Positions 46,737 through 57,200 are shown, numbered from the stretch's first letter. The stretch: DNA of 64,000 nucleotides from Acidaminococcus massiliensis (GCF_900095825.1 NZ_LT608315.1:2471567-2535566); one strand, 5' to 3'. Notes: generated by a model not told the origin, from the letters alone. Made by a program: numbers and translations.

Positions 46737-48392
46737 GTGAAGAAGAAACCCCTCCTGGCTTTCGCCCTGGGCTGCATCGCTGCTGCAGGTGTATTGTACC
46801 ATACTCTGGCACCCAGAGGGGTTGTTTTTTCTCCCGGACAAGTACCTGCGGCGGAGAATTGGGCCCTTCTGCCCCTGGACAATCGGCCTCCCTGCCGGGA
46901 TTTCACTGAGGAACTGGGAGCCCTGGGAGGCATCCATTTCACCGCACCTCCCAATGAGATCATGGACTGGTATGACGAACCGGCCCGTGTGCCGGAGCTG
47001 AAGAGTTGGCTGGCCGGCATCCTGCCCCAGCAGCAGGGAGCTTTGCTTTCCAGCGATCTCCTGATTTTCGGCGGCCTCCTCCATTCCCGGATGGAACCTC
47101 TTACGGACCAAAAAGCCGGAGACTTCTTCACCTATTTGGAAGAGCTGAAGGAAAACAGCCCGGATAAGCAATTCTACCTGTATTCCATCATCCCCCGGCT
47201 CCTGATCAGTGATCACGTGCTGCCCGACCGGTGGTACCAATGGCATCTCATGACCTGGACCATCAATATGGACAAAAAGATCCGGGGACTGCCCTACGAC
47301 AAAGAGAACTACGAAGAAGTGAAGGCCCTGATCCCTATGGACCTGAAATGGAAATACATCACTCTGTACCGAGACAACGACCGGTTCAACCAGGAACTGG
47401 TCCAGTTCGTCACAGAAGAGAATTTGACGGATCTGGTGATCGGCCAGGACGATGCCCATCCCTACGGCCTGCCCAACTACAACCGGCTGAACGCTGGTGC
47501 CTACCCCCAGGCCTACGACCTGCACCCGCCCATCTACACTTCCCAGGGAGCGGACGAACTTGGAGCCCTGGCCGCCGCCCGGATCTACAGCCGACGCACC
47601 GGCTACCGGCCGAAGATCAAAGTCCTTTACGGGTCGGAGAAGATGAAGGACTACACCCTCCATTTCGTTCCCCTGACCCTGGGCCAGATCGCCGCCGAAA
47701 AGATCCAGCTGGCCAACGGCACCGCCACAGACTCCCTGGAAGACGCAGATTTCGTCCTGTATATCCACTGCGGCAGCGAAGAGCCGGAAGCCTATACGGC
47801 CATCGCCCAGGAGATCAAAAGACTGATGGACCGGAAGCCGGTGGCCCTGGTGGACCTGTCCACCCGTTTTTCCGCCGGGGACTGCATCCTGCCCCACCTG
47901 ATGGCCAACGGGACGCCGCTCCCCCAGCTGCTGGCCTATTCCGGCTGGAATACCGCTTCCAACGCCATCGGTACGGCGGTGGCCCAAGGGACCATCGTAT
48001 CCGGCCAGGCCCGAAGACTGCCCAAAGACCAGCTTCCGGCCTTGTACAGTGCCAATTTCCGGTTCAACTATGCCCGTTTCCTGGATGACTGGGCCTACCA
48101 GAAGCTGATCCGTCCCCACATGGCCGAGCTCCAGGAGCTGAACGGAGTGGACCCGGAAAAAGGCGGAGACTACCCCAACGCCGCCACCTGCTACCTGTCC
48201 CGGGAACTGGGGATCTATCACCAGGTTTTCCTGTGGTATTGCCGTCAGTTCCCCTATTACCAGGACGGCCGGAATGCCTATTGGTTCCGGGATGCCCAGT
48301 TCGCCGTGAACCTGCCCTGGGAACGTCCTTTCGAGATCCGGCTGAAGATTTTCCCGGAATTTGGCAAAGAACAGTTGACAAAAGCCAACTGA
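46737..48392 (+). CDS. DUF4127 family exported protein
   Basis: 551 residues. An N-terminal signal or anchor (KKKPLLAFALGCIAAAGVL, 2-20) is followed by the DUF4127 opening LLPLDNRPPCRDF and conserved blocks SSDLLIFGGLLHSR, IGQDDAHPYG and GWNTASNAIGTA. The GTG start follows AAAGGAG. Members occur in Firmicutes near cell-surface genes; biochemical function is unknown. Its 3' end overlaps the promoter of tRNA-Pro. Confidence 0.85.
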   Translation: MKKKPLLAFALGCIAAAGVLYHTLAPRGVVFSPGQVPAAENWALLPLDNRPPCRDFTEELGALGGIHFTAPPNEIMDWYDEPARVPELKSWLAGILPQQQGALLSSDLLIFGGLLHSRMEPLTDQKAGDFFTYLEELKENSPDKQFYLYSIIPRLLISDHVLPDRWYQWHLMTWTINMDKKIRGLPYDKENYEEVKALIPMDLKWKYITLYRDNDRFNQELVQFVTEENLTDLVIGQDDAHPYGLPNYNRLNAGAYPQAYDLHPPIYTSQGADELGALAAARIYSRRTGYRPKIKVLYGSEKMKDYTLHFVPLTLGQIAAEKIQLANGTATDSLEDADFVLYIHCGSEEPEAYTAIAQEIKRLMDRKPVALVDLSTRFSAGDCILPHLMANGTPLPQLLAYSGWNTASNAIGTAVAQGTIVSGQARRLPKDQLPALYSANFRFNYARFLDDWAYQKLIRPHMAELQELNGVDPEKGGDYPNAATCYLSRELGIYHQVFLWYCRQFPYYQDGRNAYWFRDAQFAVNLPWERPFEIRLKIFPEFGKEQLTKAN

Positions 48393-48403
48393 ACCTCTAT
48401 AAT
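48375..48403 (+). promoter_or_regulatory. Promoter of tRNA-Pro, overlapping the end of the DUF4127 gene
   Basis: Consensus TTGACA and TATAAT with 17-nt spacing, 13 nt before the tRNA; the -35 lies inside the coding sequence. Confidence 0.85.
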
Positions 48404-48416
48404 CTATTTGTGTTGT

Positions 48417-48493
48417 CGGGGCGTAGCGCAGTTTGGTAGCGCGCTTGGTTCGGGACTAAGAGGCCGCAGGTTCGAATCCTGTCGCCCCGACCA
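48417..48493 (+). tRNA. tRNA-Pro (anticodon CGG)
   Basis: Acceptor CGGGGCG/CGCCCCG, anticodon stem CTTGG/CTAAG around loop TTCGGGA (anticodon CGG), T-loop TTCGAAT, encoded CCA. Its 3' end forms the left copy of the att-like core. Confidence 0.97.
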
Positions 48494-48501
48494 TATTTTA
48501 A
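48486..48501 (+). repeat. att-like core, left copy (tRNA-Pro 3' end)
   Basis: CCCGACCATATTTTAA, present identically at 59392-59407 and 62090-62105. Copies two and three are not attached to a tRNA body. Confidence 0.75.
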
Positions 48502-48508
48502 AAAGGAC

Positions 48509-48536
48509 AGCCGTCACCTTCGGGTGGCGGCTTTTT
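48509..48536 (+). terminator. Terminator of tRNA-Pro
   Basis: AGCCGTCACC-TTCG-GGTGGCGGCT with T5. The same hairpin is repeated at 62113. Confidence 0.88.
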
Positions 48537-48552
48537 GTATAGAAAGACAACA

Positions 48553-48690
48553 GAAGCCAGACCCGGCCCTTCGGGCCTGTCAGAAGTCAGATGCCAGCTT
48601 GTTGGCGATAAGCAGAAGGTCCCTGCTGCTACGCCGAACAAAGCTGACATCTGATGTCTCAAGGCCCGTCAGAGCCGTTTCTGAATTCTT
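48553..48690. repeat. Dispersed intergenic palindromic element, copy 5
   Basis: Contains CAGCTTGTTGGCGATAAGC and CGCCGAACAAAGCTGACATC inner arms as in copy 2, and degenerate outer arms (CCAGACCCGGCCC; GAGCCGTTTCTGA). Lies in the 360-bp gap between tRNA-Pro and the CRISPR array. Confidence 0.75.
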
Positions 48691-48712
48691 ATCAGGCCCG
48701 ACCGGCGGCCGG

Positions 48713-48824
48713 GATGGGTTTGCCTTCGGCGAACCCATCGTATAATAGAGTTGTACCAGATATTCCCTTTTATAGTGAATTACGGTACGATTAGAATGGA
48801 GCTGTGGATCGGTTGCGAACCCCT
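48713..48824 (+). repeat. 112-bp direct repeat, left copy (intact IS110 target)
   Basis: Same length and almost the same sequence as 62234-62345. It begins with a 12-bp hairpin (GATGGGTTTGCC and GGCGAACCCATC) followed by TATAAT and ends GCGAACCCCT, here continuing CGTATAA into the array trailer. In the right copy the IS110 element starts exactly at this point. Confidence 0.8.
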
Positions 48825-48853
48825 CGTATAAAGAGCCTTTCCGCCCATGGCCA

Positions 48854-50321
48854 TTTCTAAGCTACCTTCACGGTAGTAAGCAATCTATTTGACTGTCTTT
48901 GGAGCCACCTATATTTCTAAGCTACCTTCACGGTAGTAAGCGCCCCATTTAGCAATCTCTGGGGACTGCTTCGTTTCTAAGCTACCTTCACGGTAGTAAG
49001 CGCCCCATTTAGCAATCTCTGGGGACTGCTTCGTTTCTAAGCTACCTTCACGGTAGTAAGCATGCCGTACCGCAACGAAAAAAGACGGATACATTTCTAA
49101 GCTACCTTCACGGTAGTAAGCTATGGCTTATCTGGAAAGCCCGCTTCTCCCATTTTCTAAGCTACCTTCATGGTAGTAAGCTAGAAGTTGCCGGGGCTGG
49201 CGGAAGTAGTGGATTTCTAAGCTACCTTCACGGTAGTAAGCCCCACGTTCTTGCGCTCGGTACAATCGAGTATTTTCTAAGCTACCTTCACGGTAGTAAG
49301 CACGTCAGCAGCTTCACCTTTCCTTCCTCCAAATTTCTAAGCTACCTTCACGGTAGTAAGCCCACCTGTTTTGTGGCTGGCTGGCCAGTCGTCTTTCTAA
49401 GCTACCTTCACGGTAGTAAGCAAGGCACTGAAAACGGAGCGCTATCGCTACATTTTCTAAGCTACCTTCACGGTAGTAAGCTTTACCAAGGCTGTAGTTG
49501 ACTCTATGGGAATTTTCTAAGCTACCTTCACGGTAGTAAGCCCATTGCTCTTGACCCACATCTTTTCGTTTTGTTTCTAAGCTACCTTCACGGTAGTAAG
49601 CGCACATGCAGAGAATCATTATCTGGACTGTGATTTCTAAGCTACCTTCACGGTAGTAAGCGATTTGGAGCGTACTACCGTGACGAAAGCAATTTTCTAA
49701 GCTACCTTCACGGTAGTAAGCGGAGATATTTGCAAGGACCAGAACGGCTACGTTTTCTAAGCTACCTTCACGGTAGTAAGCAGATGCCTTGAGGCCGTTG
49801 GTCCGTGCCAGCATTTCTAAGCTACCTTCACGGTAGTAAGCGAGGGTAGATCGGGAAGAAGATTTGTTAATCATTTCTAAGCTACCTTCACGGTAGTAAG
49901 CGAATATATCGTTTTTATAAAGTCGACACAGGTTTTCTAAGCTACCTTCACGGTAGTAAGCAATCATCTGTGCGCTGTTGTGAATCAGTCTAATTTCTAA
50001 GCTACCTTCACGGTAGTAAGCGGCATTGCCGTAGTGGTTCCGACAGCGCTCAATTTCTAAGCTACCTTCACGGTAGTAAGCTCCATCTTGTTGTCCCCGC
50101 TCGATGGGTTCATTTTCTAAGCTACCTTCACGGTAGTAAGCGTACCCACGTGCAAGACAATGCATTTCTTCCATTTCTAAGCTACCTTCACGGTAGTAAG
50201 CTTGGTATCCCGCTGGCCATGTTGAACCGGATGTTTCTAAGCTACCTTCACGGTAGTAAGCCGTGCTCGAAGCTGGGGAAGAGTTTCAGACTCTTTCTAA
50301 GCTACCTTCACGGTAGTAAGC
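48854..50321 (-). CRISPR. Type I-F CRISPR array, 25 repeats and 24 spacers
   Basis: Twenty-five 28-bp repeats at an exact 60-bp period with 32-nt spacers. In the crRNA sense (minus strand) the repeat starts GCTTACTACCGTG and ends GCTTAGAAA, with a CTACC-gtgaa-GGTAG hairpin, the Cas6f substrate shape. All repeats are identical except that at 49154-49181, which has one loop change (G to A in crRNA sense). The spacers at 48942-48973 and 49002-49033 are identical. Transcription runs from the leader at the right end, so the newest spacers are near 50262 and the oldest near 48882. No spacer matched other parts of this window by eye. Confidence 0.98.
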
Positions 50322-50449
50322 TGTTCTGCATCCACAAAACCATTCGTATTTTCCTCGGTTTGAGGCAGAATTTCTTTTTTACCCAATTTATTTCGGATTT
50401 CCACAGGCCCGCTTAATACAAGGCCTGCGGATCCATTATGAAAATTGGG
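50322..50449 (-). promoter_or_regulatory. CRISPR leader
   Basis: A 128-bp non-coding stretch between cas6f and the first repeat, with T-rich tracts and an AAGGCCTGCGGATCC hairpin-like part. Its position next to the cas genes, the repeat orientation and AT-richness mark it as the leader. Confidence 0.75.
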
Positions 50450-51022
50450 TTAAAATTCTGGGACTGAGGATTTGGCACTGAGGCCATAGGTTCCAAATCC
50501 ATTGTTGGATTCTTCTTCAACAGTCTTTTTCCGGATAAACAAGGGAAAGAACTGTCCATTGGATAAACTTTTAATCTGGATGAAGGGTAGTTGATATTTT
50601 TCTGTCCTCTGTTTCATAAATTCCAGAGCTTCTTCATAGGAAGATTCCGGATGTCTTTTGGCATACCTTCTCGCTTTTTGCTCAACAGATGCATCAGGCT
50701 GATACCGACTGTATATCGCATACCCGGTAAGCCGTCTTACAGGGATTTTCCGCACAGAAACAATGTGTACGTAATCCCGCATTCGATTCAGCACTCTGTC
50801 CAGCTGCAGTGCTTCCAGCATTTCTTTTTTCTCTGCAAAGATCCGCATTTTTTCTCCCACTCCGTTTTCACTGTATTGAGGAAAAGAAATTCCGAACTCT
50901 GCATTGTTTTCTTTCTGCTGGTTTACAAAAGCAAGATGCAGCATTCCAAACAGCTTTGTCCATAAAAACGTCACCGGAACTTCACAGTCTGGAAGCAACG
51001 TGATTTCCTGGTAATATTCCAT
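50450..51022 (-). CDS. cas6f: CRISPR endoribonuclease Cas6f (Csy4)
   Basis: 190 residues. Cleaves the repeat at the base of its hairpin and stays bound to the crRNA 3' end. With the chosen start the catalytic histidine is H29 (LFGMLHLAF), as in Pseudomonas Csy4. An SLSNGQFFPLFIRK segment and the C-terminal FGTYGLS match the family. The start chosen is 8 nt after AGGAG; an ATG two codons earlier overlaps the cas7f stop. Last cas gene, next to the leader. Confidence 0.94.
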   Translation of the reverse strand: MEYYQEITLLPDCEVPVTFLWTKLFGMLHLAFVNQQKENNAEFGISFPQYSENGVGEKMRIFAEKKEMLEALQLDRVLNRMRDYVHIVSVRKIPVRRLTGYAIYSRYQPDASVEQKARRYAKRHPESSYEEALEFMKQRTEKYQLPFIQIKSLSNGQFFPLFIRKKTVEEESNNGFGTYGLSAKSSVPEF

Positions 51023-51027
51023 ATCCA

Positions 51028-52071
51028 TTACTCCTTGCTGTCACCAAATACACCGCCGCGGATCATTACAGCCATAACATAATCCTTCTCTTCGTCGGAA
51101 ATATTTTTTTTATTGGACCAGTCATCAAAGAGCGTATAAAAGTCCTTTTTATTGTTGCTCCGAAATGCCCTTCCCATGGTGGAAACAGTCCCATAGGTTT
51201 CTACCGAAATAGGTCTATTCCAATCCTCTCCATACGCCGGATACCAGGTATCAATGGTGCGGATTGCATTTCCCAGTTTCTGAGAATGCATGGCAGCAGT
51301 GCCATAAGATTGATACAGGATTTTGCTCTTTCGGTTTTTCTTATCTGCAGATTCCTTATCTTTATCCGGAATCAGTTCCTGACTGGGGTAAACTTCCTGG
51401 CCCAATCCCATTAACGCATAGCCTTCCACATTGAGGACAATGTAATCCCGTTTCCCGGCAAGTGCCTCTGCAATGATTTGTCCCAGATCGTCAACAGAAG
51501 AATCCGTATTATCGAAATTTTCCAGAGAATATTGGTAAGGATCAAAAATCCATTGCCGGGATGCTCCCTGATTCTTATCATCGACAAGCGTAACCTTCAC
51601 CTGGAGTTTTTCAGCGCCCACACGATTTTTCCAGAGAAAACGTCCATTGGCCAGATTTAAAGCATAGCGCTTTCCAAGTTCACTACATCCGGTTTCCTGG
51701 ATATAAGATTTGGCCATCGTTACAAAATCATCGTAGCGTTTTTCATTATTACAGGCAACCGGATACTGGACCCCGGAAAGAACTTTCAGCGTAAAAGTCA
51801 CCTTCAGGGTATCCTGATCTGGCTTCAGAGAAGCGGTATCCACCGTCTGCAAATTGGGTTTATTGACTTCAGCGTGCATTTTAGCCGGGTCGTTAACTGT
51901 CGTATCAGGGAGACGATTCGAAATTGTCCCCCGTACCGCTTTTTCTACCACTGGAATTTTTTCAGCCTTAGAATCCTTTGCATCCCACGTTGTTCCATAA
52001 AAATACCCGTCGGAGAGCACCAGTTTCTTCTCATAAGCTAGTACTGAAACCCTTTCATTTGTTTTGGCCAT
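51028..52071 (-). CDS. cas7f: Cas7f (Csy3), Cascade backbone
   Basis: 347 residues, six copies expected per type I-F complex. Diagnostic blocks: RGTISNRLPD, PNLQTVD, RYALNLANGRFLWKNRVGAE, QEVYPSQELIPDK, AMHSQKLGNAIRTIDTWYP and the end VMIRGGVFGD. The start follows AGGAGG at 9 nt, giving a 17-nt overlap with cas5f. Codon use is AT-richer than the flanking chromosome. Confidence 0.96.
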   Translation of the reverse strand: MAKTNERVSVLAYEKKLVLSDGYFYGTTWDAKDSKAEKIPVVEKAVRGTISNRLPDTTVNDPAKMHAEVNKPNLQTVDTASLKPDQDTLKVTFTLKVLSGVQYPVACNNEKRYDDFVTMAKSYIQETGCSELGKRYALNLANGRFLWKNRVGAEKLQVKVTLVDDKNQGASRQWIFDPYQYSLENFDNTDSSVDDLGQIIAEALAGKRDYIVLNVEGYALMGLGQEVYPSQELIPDKDKESADKKNRKSKILYQSYGTAAMHSQKLGNAIRTIDTWYPAYGEDWNRPISVETYGTVSTMGRAFRSNNKKDFYTLFDDWSNKKNISDEEKDYVMAVMIRGGVFGDSKE

Positions 52072-52987
52072 TTTCCTTTTCCTCCTCATGAATTCTATTT
52101 TCACAAAGGTAATATTGGGAACCTTTGTCGTAATGATAGTTCCACATAATTTCATCAATATCGTCAAACCGGATAGGCAGACGGAATTCCCCCAGTGTGA
52201 CCACACTCTCTGTAAAACAATGGGGCACGGAAGGATCTCTCTGATTCTTAACAGCTTTCCCAGAAGGACTGATTCCATGAAATCCCACAGCAACAGGGAC
52301 CAGCCAGACACTAACTGCCTTTGTGTATTTCCAGTTCAGAATCTCCCCACCTTCGTTTTTTACAGGCTCTTCTTTGATTTCCAGATAGTGCAGCAATCCA
52401 TCTAGGCCGTCTGCCCCATTTTCCATTTCTTGTTGGAGCAAATCCCTTCGTTCGATTAAAACATAACCCGGCATGAGCTGCTTCAGAATTCTCTTCGCAG
52501 ATTCCGCAGAATGCTCTTCCGCGTAAACGACTTGTACTTTGAGGACCTGCTCTATATCTCCTCCTGCAAACTTTAATTTTTGCAAACAGTGCCGTATATC
52601 CTCGCTCAATTGTTCTGTCTGGTTTACATCTGTTTTGCTCATTTCTATCAGCAAGGAGACGTCCAGATGAATTCTTGGTTCCTCTATAAAAGAAGCTTTT
52701 ACAAATCCTGCTCCTTTTTTAACAAGTGGATTTCCTGTACCTGAAATATAATGATTGCTTTCAAAAGGTTTGTGATAAACCTGAAGTTCGGTATGGTGAA
52801 AAGAAACTGCCAGTTTATGGAAAGTCACCCTTGCATATTCGGGAATATGACGGATTGTCCTTTCCAAAGCATGCACCCCTCCTAACCATGCAGTCATGGC
52901 AGGCACCCCAACTGTGAAAGTGCTGCTCATAGCATTTGCGTTGTGTATCTTCAGATGGGACAATAAAAGATACTGACGGCTGCTCAT
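52055..52987 (-). CDS. cas5f: Cas5f (Csy2)
   Basis: 310 residues. Holds the crRNA 5' handle with Cas8f. LLLSHLKIHNANAMSS at the start, GTGNPL, RIHLDVSLLI and PGYVLIERRDLLQQ align with Csy2. Overlaps cas8f by 4 nt and cas7f by 17 nt, so it is part of one tightly coupled operon. Confidence 0.94.
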   Translation of the reverse strand: MSSRQYLLLSHLKIHNANAMSSTFTVGVPAMTAWLGGVHALERTIRHIPEYARVTFHKLAVSFHHTELQVYHKPFESNHYISGTGNPLVKKGAGFVKASFIEEPRIHLDVSLLIEMSKTDVNQTEQLSEDIRHCLQKLKFAGGDIEQVLKVQVVYAEEHSAESAKRILKQLMPGYVLIERRDLLQQEMENGADGLDGLLHYLEIKEEPVKNEGGEILNWKYTKAVSVWLVPVAVGFHGISPSGKAVKNQRDPSVPHCFTESVVTLGEFRLPIRFDDIDEIMWNYHYDKGSQYYLCENRIHEEEKENGQNK

Positions 52988-54255
52988 GCATTTCTCATCT
53001 CCTCTCTTAAAATAGATTTCATACGGTATTTGAAGAATTTCAACTCCGCATCCTCTAACTTAACGCTTTCCTTCCTGGCTGCCCGTTTATAACTGATATC
53101 CAGCCATCTGGCGAATTCTTCACTGATTGAATCAATCCAGTCAACATTCTTTCTTTTATCCGTATAGAAATCATCCAGCCATATTTTCTGAGCCAGTGGC
53201 AATGCCCGATATTTTTCTTCTTGCGACCATCCAACGGGAAACTGTCTTATCTGGTCTGAACGAAAGATACATTCATCGATAATTTGATCAATGGTCTGTT
53301 TGATTCCATTACGGATGTGGACGTTATTCCATTGGATTTTAAACAGTTTATGTAAATGGTTTAACAGCACTTCAACAGAGCGGAAGGAGATTGTTTCTTG
53401 GAAGAAATTCCGTTTGGGCAGCCGTACGGCCTGGTTTGAAAATTCAGGCGGTAATGCTTCCAGCAGGTAAGCTTTTCCTCCATTGCTGTTATTCAATGTA
53501 CTGATATTCTGGGGTTTTGTGCCTCCGAAATAGATGACTGCCCGATTGGGGATTCTCGAACAGGGCTGTCCGTACCTGTCACTTTTTTTATTATAAGAAG
53601 CCCAATTTTCCCGAATCCGTTGATCGATCCTTACCTTTAATGTTTCCATAAGAGAGGATGCCGGCATAACCGTCAGAAGATGGTAAGATCCTTCTTTCAC
53701 CGGAAAATAAACCTGCTTCAGGATTTTTTCCGTAGCTTTTACGGTAATAGATGGCAGAGAATGGATTGCCTTAAAAATATCATTCTTTTGAATTCCAAAC
53801 TGCCCAAGATTATTAAGGACCTTCTGATCTGATTCCAGTAGATGTTCCAACAGCATTCTGCCATCTTCCAGTTCCAGCTGAAGGAATTTAGCTACAGGCA
53901 TATAAGCAGAAGAACTGCAGACTATATCCTTTATGCAATTCACATTGGACGTAACCACAAAGCCATTATTTGTCCAAGAACCTGCGTCATTGATGATAAT
54001 CCTGCTGTCTGGATGCGTAAATTTCCCCACATGGGTACAAACCGTACAGTATTGAAAAAAGCCCAATAGTTTCAGCAAATAATCCTTTTCTGTCTGACTC
54101 TGAGCTGCTGCGATCCGGTCGTTAAATACTTTTATTTCAGCATCGGATAGTGTCGCTTCTGCTTCTTTGTCTTTCCGTTCTTTTTTTATTTTGTCAATAT
54201 CCTTTTTAATCTGTTTCTGAAGACATTCTTCCACATATTCTGTCAGTTTACCCAT
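52984..54255 (-). CDS. cas8f: Cas8f (Csy1), large subunit
   Basis: 423 residues. Recognises the PAM and caps the 5' end of the complex. FGGTKPQNISTLNN is the conserved Csy1 block, with LKQVYFPVKEGSYHLL earlier. The start follows AGGAGGT and overlaps the cas2-3 stop by 8 nt; longer in-frame starts would lie inside cas2-3 without an RBS. The N-terminal 60 residues are Lys/Glu-rich and predicted helical. Confidence 0.93.
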   Translation of the reverse strand: MGKLTEYVEECLQKQIKKDIDKIKKERKDKEAEATLSDAEIKVFNDRIAAAQSQTEKDYLLKLLGFFQYCTVCTHVGKFTHPDSRIIINDAGSWTNNGFVVTSNVNCIKDIVCSSSAYMPVAKFLQLELEDGRMLLEHLLESDQKVLNNLGQFGIQKNDIFKAIHSLPSITVKATEKILKQVYFPVKEGSYHLLTVMPASSLMETLKVRIDQRIRENWASYNKKSDRYGQPCSRIPNRAVIYFGGTKPQNISTLNNSNGGKAYLLEALPPEFSNQAVRLPKRNFFQETISFRSVEVLLNHLHKLFKIQWNNVHIRNGIKQTIDQIIDECIFRSDQIRQFPVGWSQEEKYRALPLAQKIWLDDFYTDKRKNVDWIDSISEEFARWLDISYKRAARKESVKLEDAELKFFKYRMKSILREEMRNA

Positions 54256-57200
54256 GCTGCACCTCCTGACTGTCTTTTCGATACAAGCCAAACTGATCTG
54301 AATAAAGCCAGTGTTCATTGCTGTCATCAGATACTGGCATGCTCAATGTTCCATATCTTTCTGATGTTTCTCTCAGCTTCTTTTCATATTCTTCATCACC
54401 CAGGCCGATATTTCCTCCTGTCGTTGTTCTCAAAGCATCCAGATATTCCCTGCGGATCCAGAATCGTTTTTTCATATCCTCCGAAAAATCCGGTGCATCC
54501 TGAATCCCATATTTCATTGTACATTCATTATATTTTATACCATCTGATTCACAGAACGCCACCTTTCCAGCATCATAATAAGCGGTAATTTCTACCTCTT
54601 TCATCGTATTCCGCCTGAAAGGATTGATTTGCTGGGGAAGTCCTGTCATCCACCAGCATTCTTCATTCCAGCCATTGATACATTGTGGTCCTTCATCACT
54701 TTTACTGTTCAAATCTTCCATAACAGCCTGTTCTAAATCAATCAATCGTTTCATCGGTTCCAGGGGAGAGTTCTTTTGGATTCTTGGAATAGCATCAATG
54801 CGGTTCTTCAGTTTCTTTTCATCCAGGATTTTACACAGGTCATGGCTTTCCAGAATATATTTTCCATCTTCGTACCCTGGCCGGATAAAAGCTCTTTTCT
54901 TGTTCCGGATACCCCGGATATTGTATTCCATAATAGCCATATTTTCCGGTATGTTTTCCCTATTAGGCCGATGGCGGCGTACCCGCCCTGCTAGCTGGAT
55001 AATGGAGCGATAAGAAGATGGCTCGACTACAGCCCAGTCAAAATCGTGATCACGGCCTACTTCTTCTACGGGAGTAGCCACTACCACAAACAGGATATTT
55101 TTTTCTTCAGCCTGGTCAATGTGATTTCGCAGGACCGGGTCATTCAATTGCACCCTGTCGCTTTTTTCCTCTTTCCTGTTTAAGATTTTATCCAGATATT
55201 TCTCCTGCAAATGCCGAAGAAGAAGAATTTGCCTGCTGTGGTACGTCATAAACCGAATTGTAGTATCGTCGGGAAAATCGCAATTCAATAAATATTGGCT
55301 CAATACAACACAGGGAGTGATATTGGCCATACGGACTACTCCATAAGAAATCTTTTTCCCTGTTTTTTCATCAATCACATGATTGGATTCATGCAATCGA
55401 AGCATCTGCCTCCGTATAGAGTCTAAATATTTTTCTTCGGCTGTTTCGCCGTCAATCGATACATCTGCTGCAGGAGCAATATATCCTCTCCGTTTCACTG
55501 GCTGCCGAATAAGACTCTCAACTCTTTTTTCGATAAACCGGGCATGTAAATGCTGATAGGCATCCCGTGCTTTCATGGGTTCCGTCATGGTACGGAACTC
55601 ATCACAAATAACAGAAATGCATTGTCTGTTTTCCGAATGGAAACTGTTCCAGCACTTCAGTCCGTCCTGATAGGATTTGTACATCGCCTCTGCCAGATCA
55701 GAAGGAATCGTAGCCGATGAAATCAGCACATTTCTTCCATACATTCCTGCCAGATGCACTAAGCGGGCAATAGCAATCAGGTCTCCCGGACCAAAATCAT
55801 CAATTTCGTCAATCACCAGATCGGAAGACAAAAGCCGCAGACACGGAAGAATGTACCTTCCCCCTCTGATGGTTTCTGTAGCTGACATCATGTGATCAAT
55901 GGTCGTAACCAGGATTGGTTTATACAGGAATTCTTTATTCTTTAATGAGAAAGCAGCTTTTCTTTCATCAAAGAACAGGTTTAAAAAAGCCAGCTGTTCT
56001 TCATTGTTTGTATCGAACCAATTCAGTTTTTCTGGTAAAAGTGGTTCGTTTTCCCCGCAGTTTTCCTGATTCTGATCTTTCTTGTGCAATTCCATGACAG
56101 CCCGTGAACCAATTAAAACAGCCAGATCCTGCTGGCTCAGCTGCATCCGATTTTTATATTCATCACCGGTCTGAAGCGTCAACGTCCGTAATCCCAACGT
56201 AAGGACAAAACGAAGAGATTCCTGATCAGGAGAAATGGCTTTCATAATCTTGGCATTGGCAAATGTTTTTCCACATCCGGTACTGGCCATATTCACCACA
56301 AAGAAAGTATTTGGAGTATCACTCTGTTTACGAGCTTCTATAATTTTATCAACGGCTTTATCCTGCCAATGAAAAGGCTCCGGGCTTCGGTTTTTCAAGG
56401 CATGGATATCATAGGCTCTTTCCATATGATTGGTAAATCCGGGTAAATTCCAAGCTATTTTAAGAGCCTGTCTCATAACTCCCACCAGATGTTCTTCCAG
56501 CAACTGTTTTTTCTGACCATTCGGGGTTGTGTTTGCCCAAATATCGTTCTGATAAAATCGTTTTTGATTTTCTGCGTCTTTATCACAGGAAGAACAATAA
56601 TGATCAGCCAGCATCATACACAGGCGAGCCTGGTGTACAATGAGCCGTAATGGAGAAGTCTCTTTATCCGCATAGTCCTCTTTCCAGATTTGTTTCAGAC
56701 GCGAATAATCCTCCAGGAGTCTTTTACTCCATTTTTGTACATTCTTATACCAGATAGTACATTTTTTCCCTATCAACCCTTTGGTGAACTGAAAGCACTG
56801 CTCCAAATCCTTGGAAGAAGCCTGCGTTCCTGTTTCATATCCCCAATCCATCTGGATACTCTGAAACATACTTTCAAAGGTAGTTATTGCTGTACCTTCC
56901 GCTCCAATTCTTTTTTCTTTTATTAAATTGGGCATTCGATGATGCGTAAGGATAAGCCATTGTAGAATTTCAATAACAGGCCCATTCTGTTTCTTCTGCT
57001 TCCATTTATTATCCTCAGAAAGCGAACGAATTCTGGAAAGGAAATCCTGCTCATCCCATTTTCCGTCAGTAAGATCTTTTAACCACTGTTCTTCATCAGC
57101 ACCTGACATTATTTCCAAGAGTTTACAGGAAATCCATTCATGTCTGACAGGATCTGCTATTGGTTTCCGGGAATTCAGCTTTTTCTGGAAAAAGTCATTC

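Noticed and set aside
49314-50174. A long minus-strand frame encoding a repeated AYYREGSLE peptide
   Set aside because: It is the CRISPR array read through; the 60-bp period is a multiple of three, so repeats stay in frame. Not a protein.
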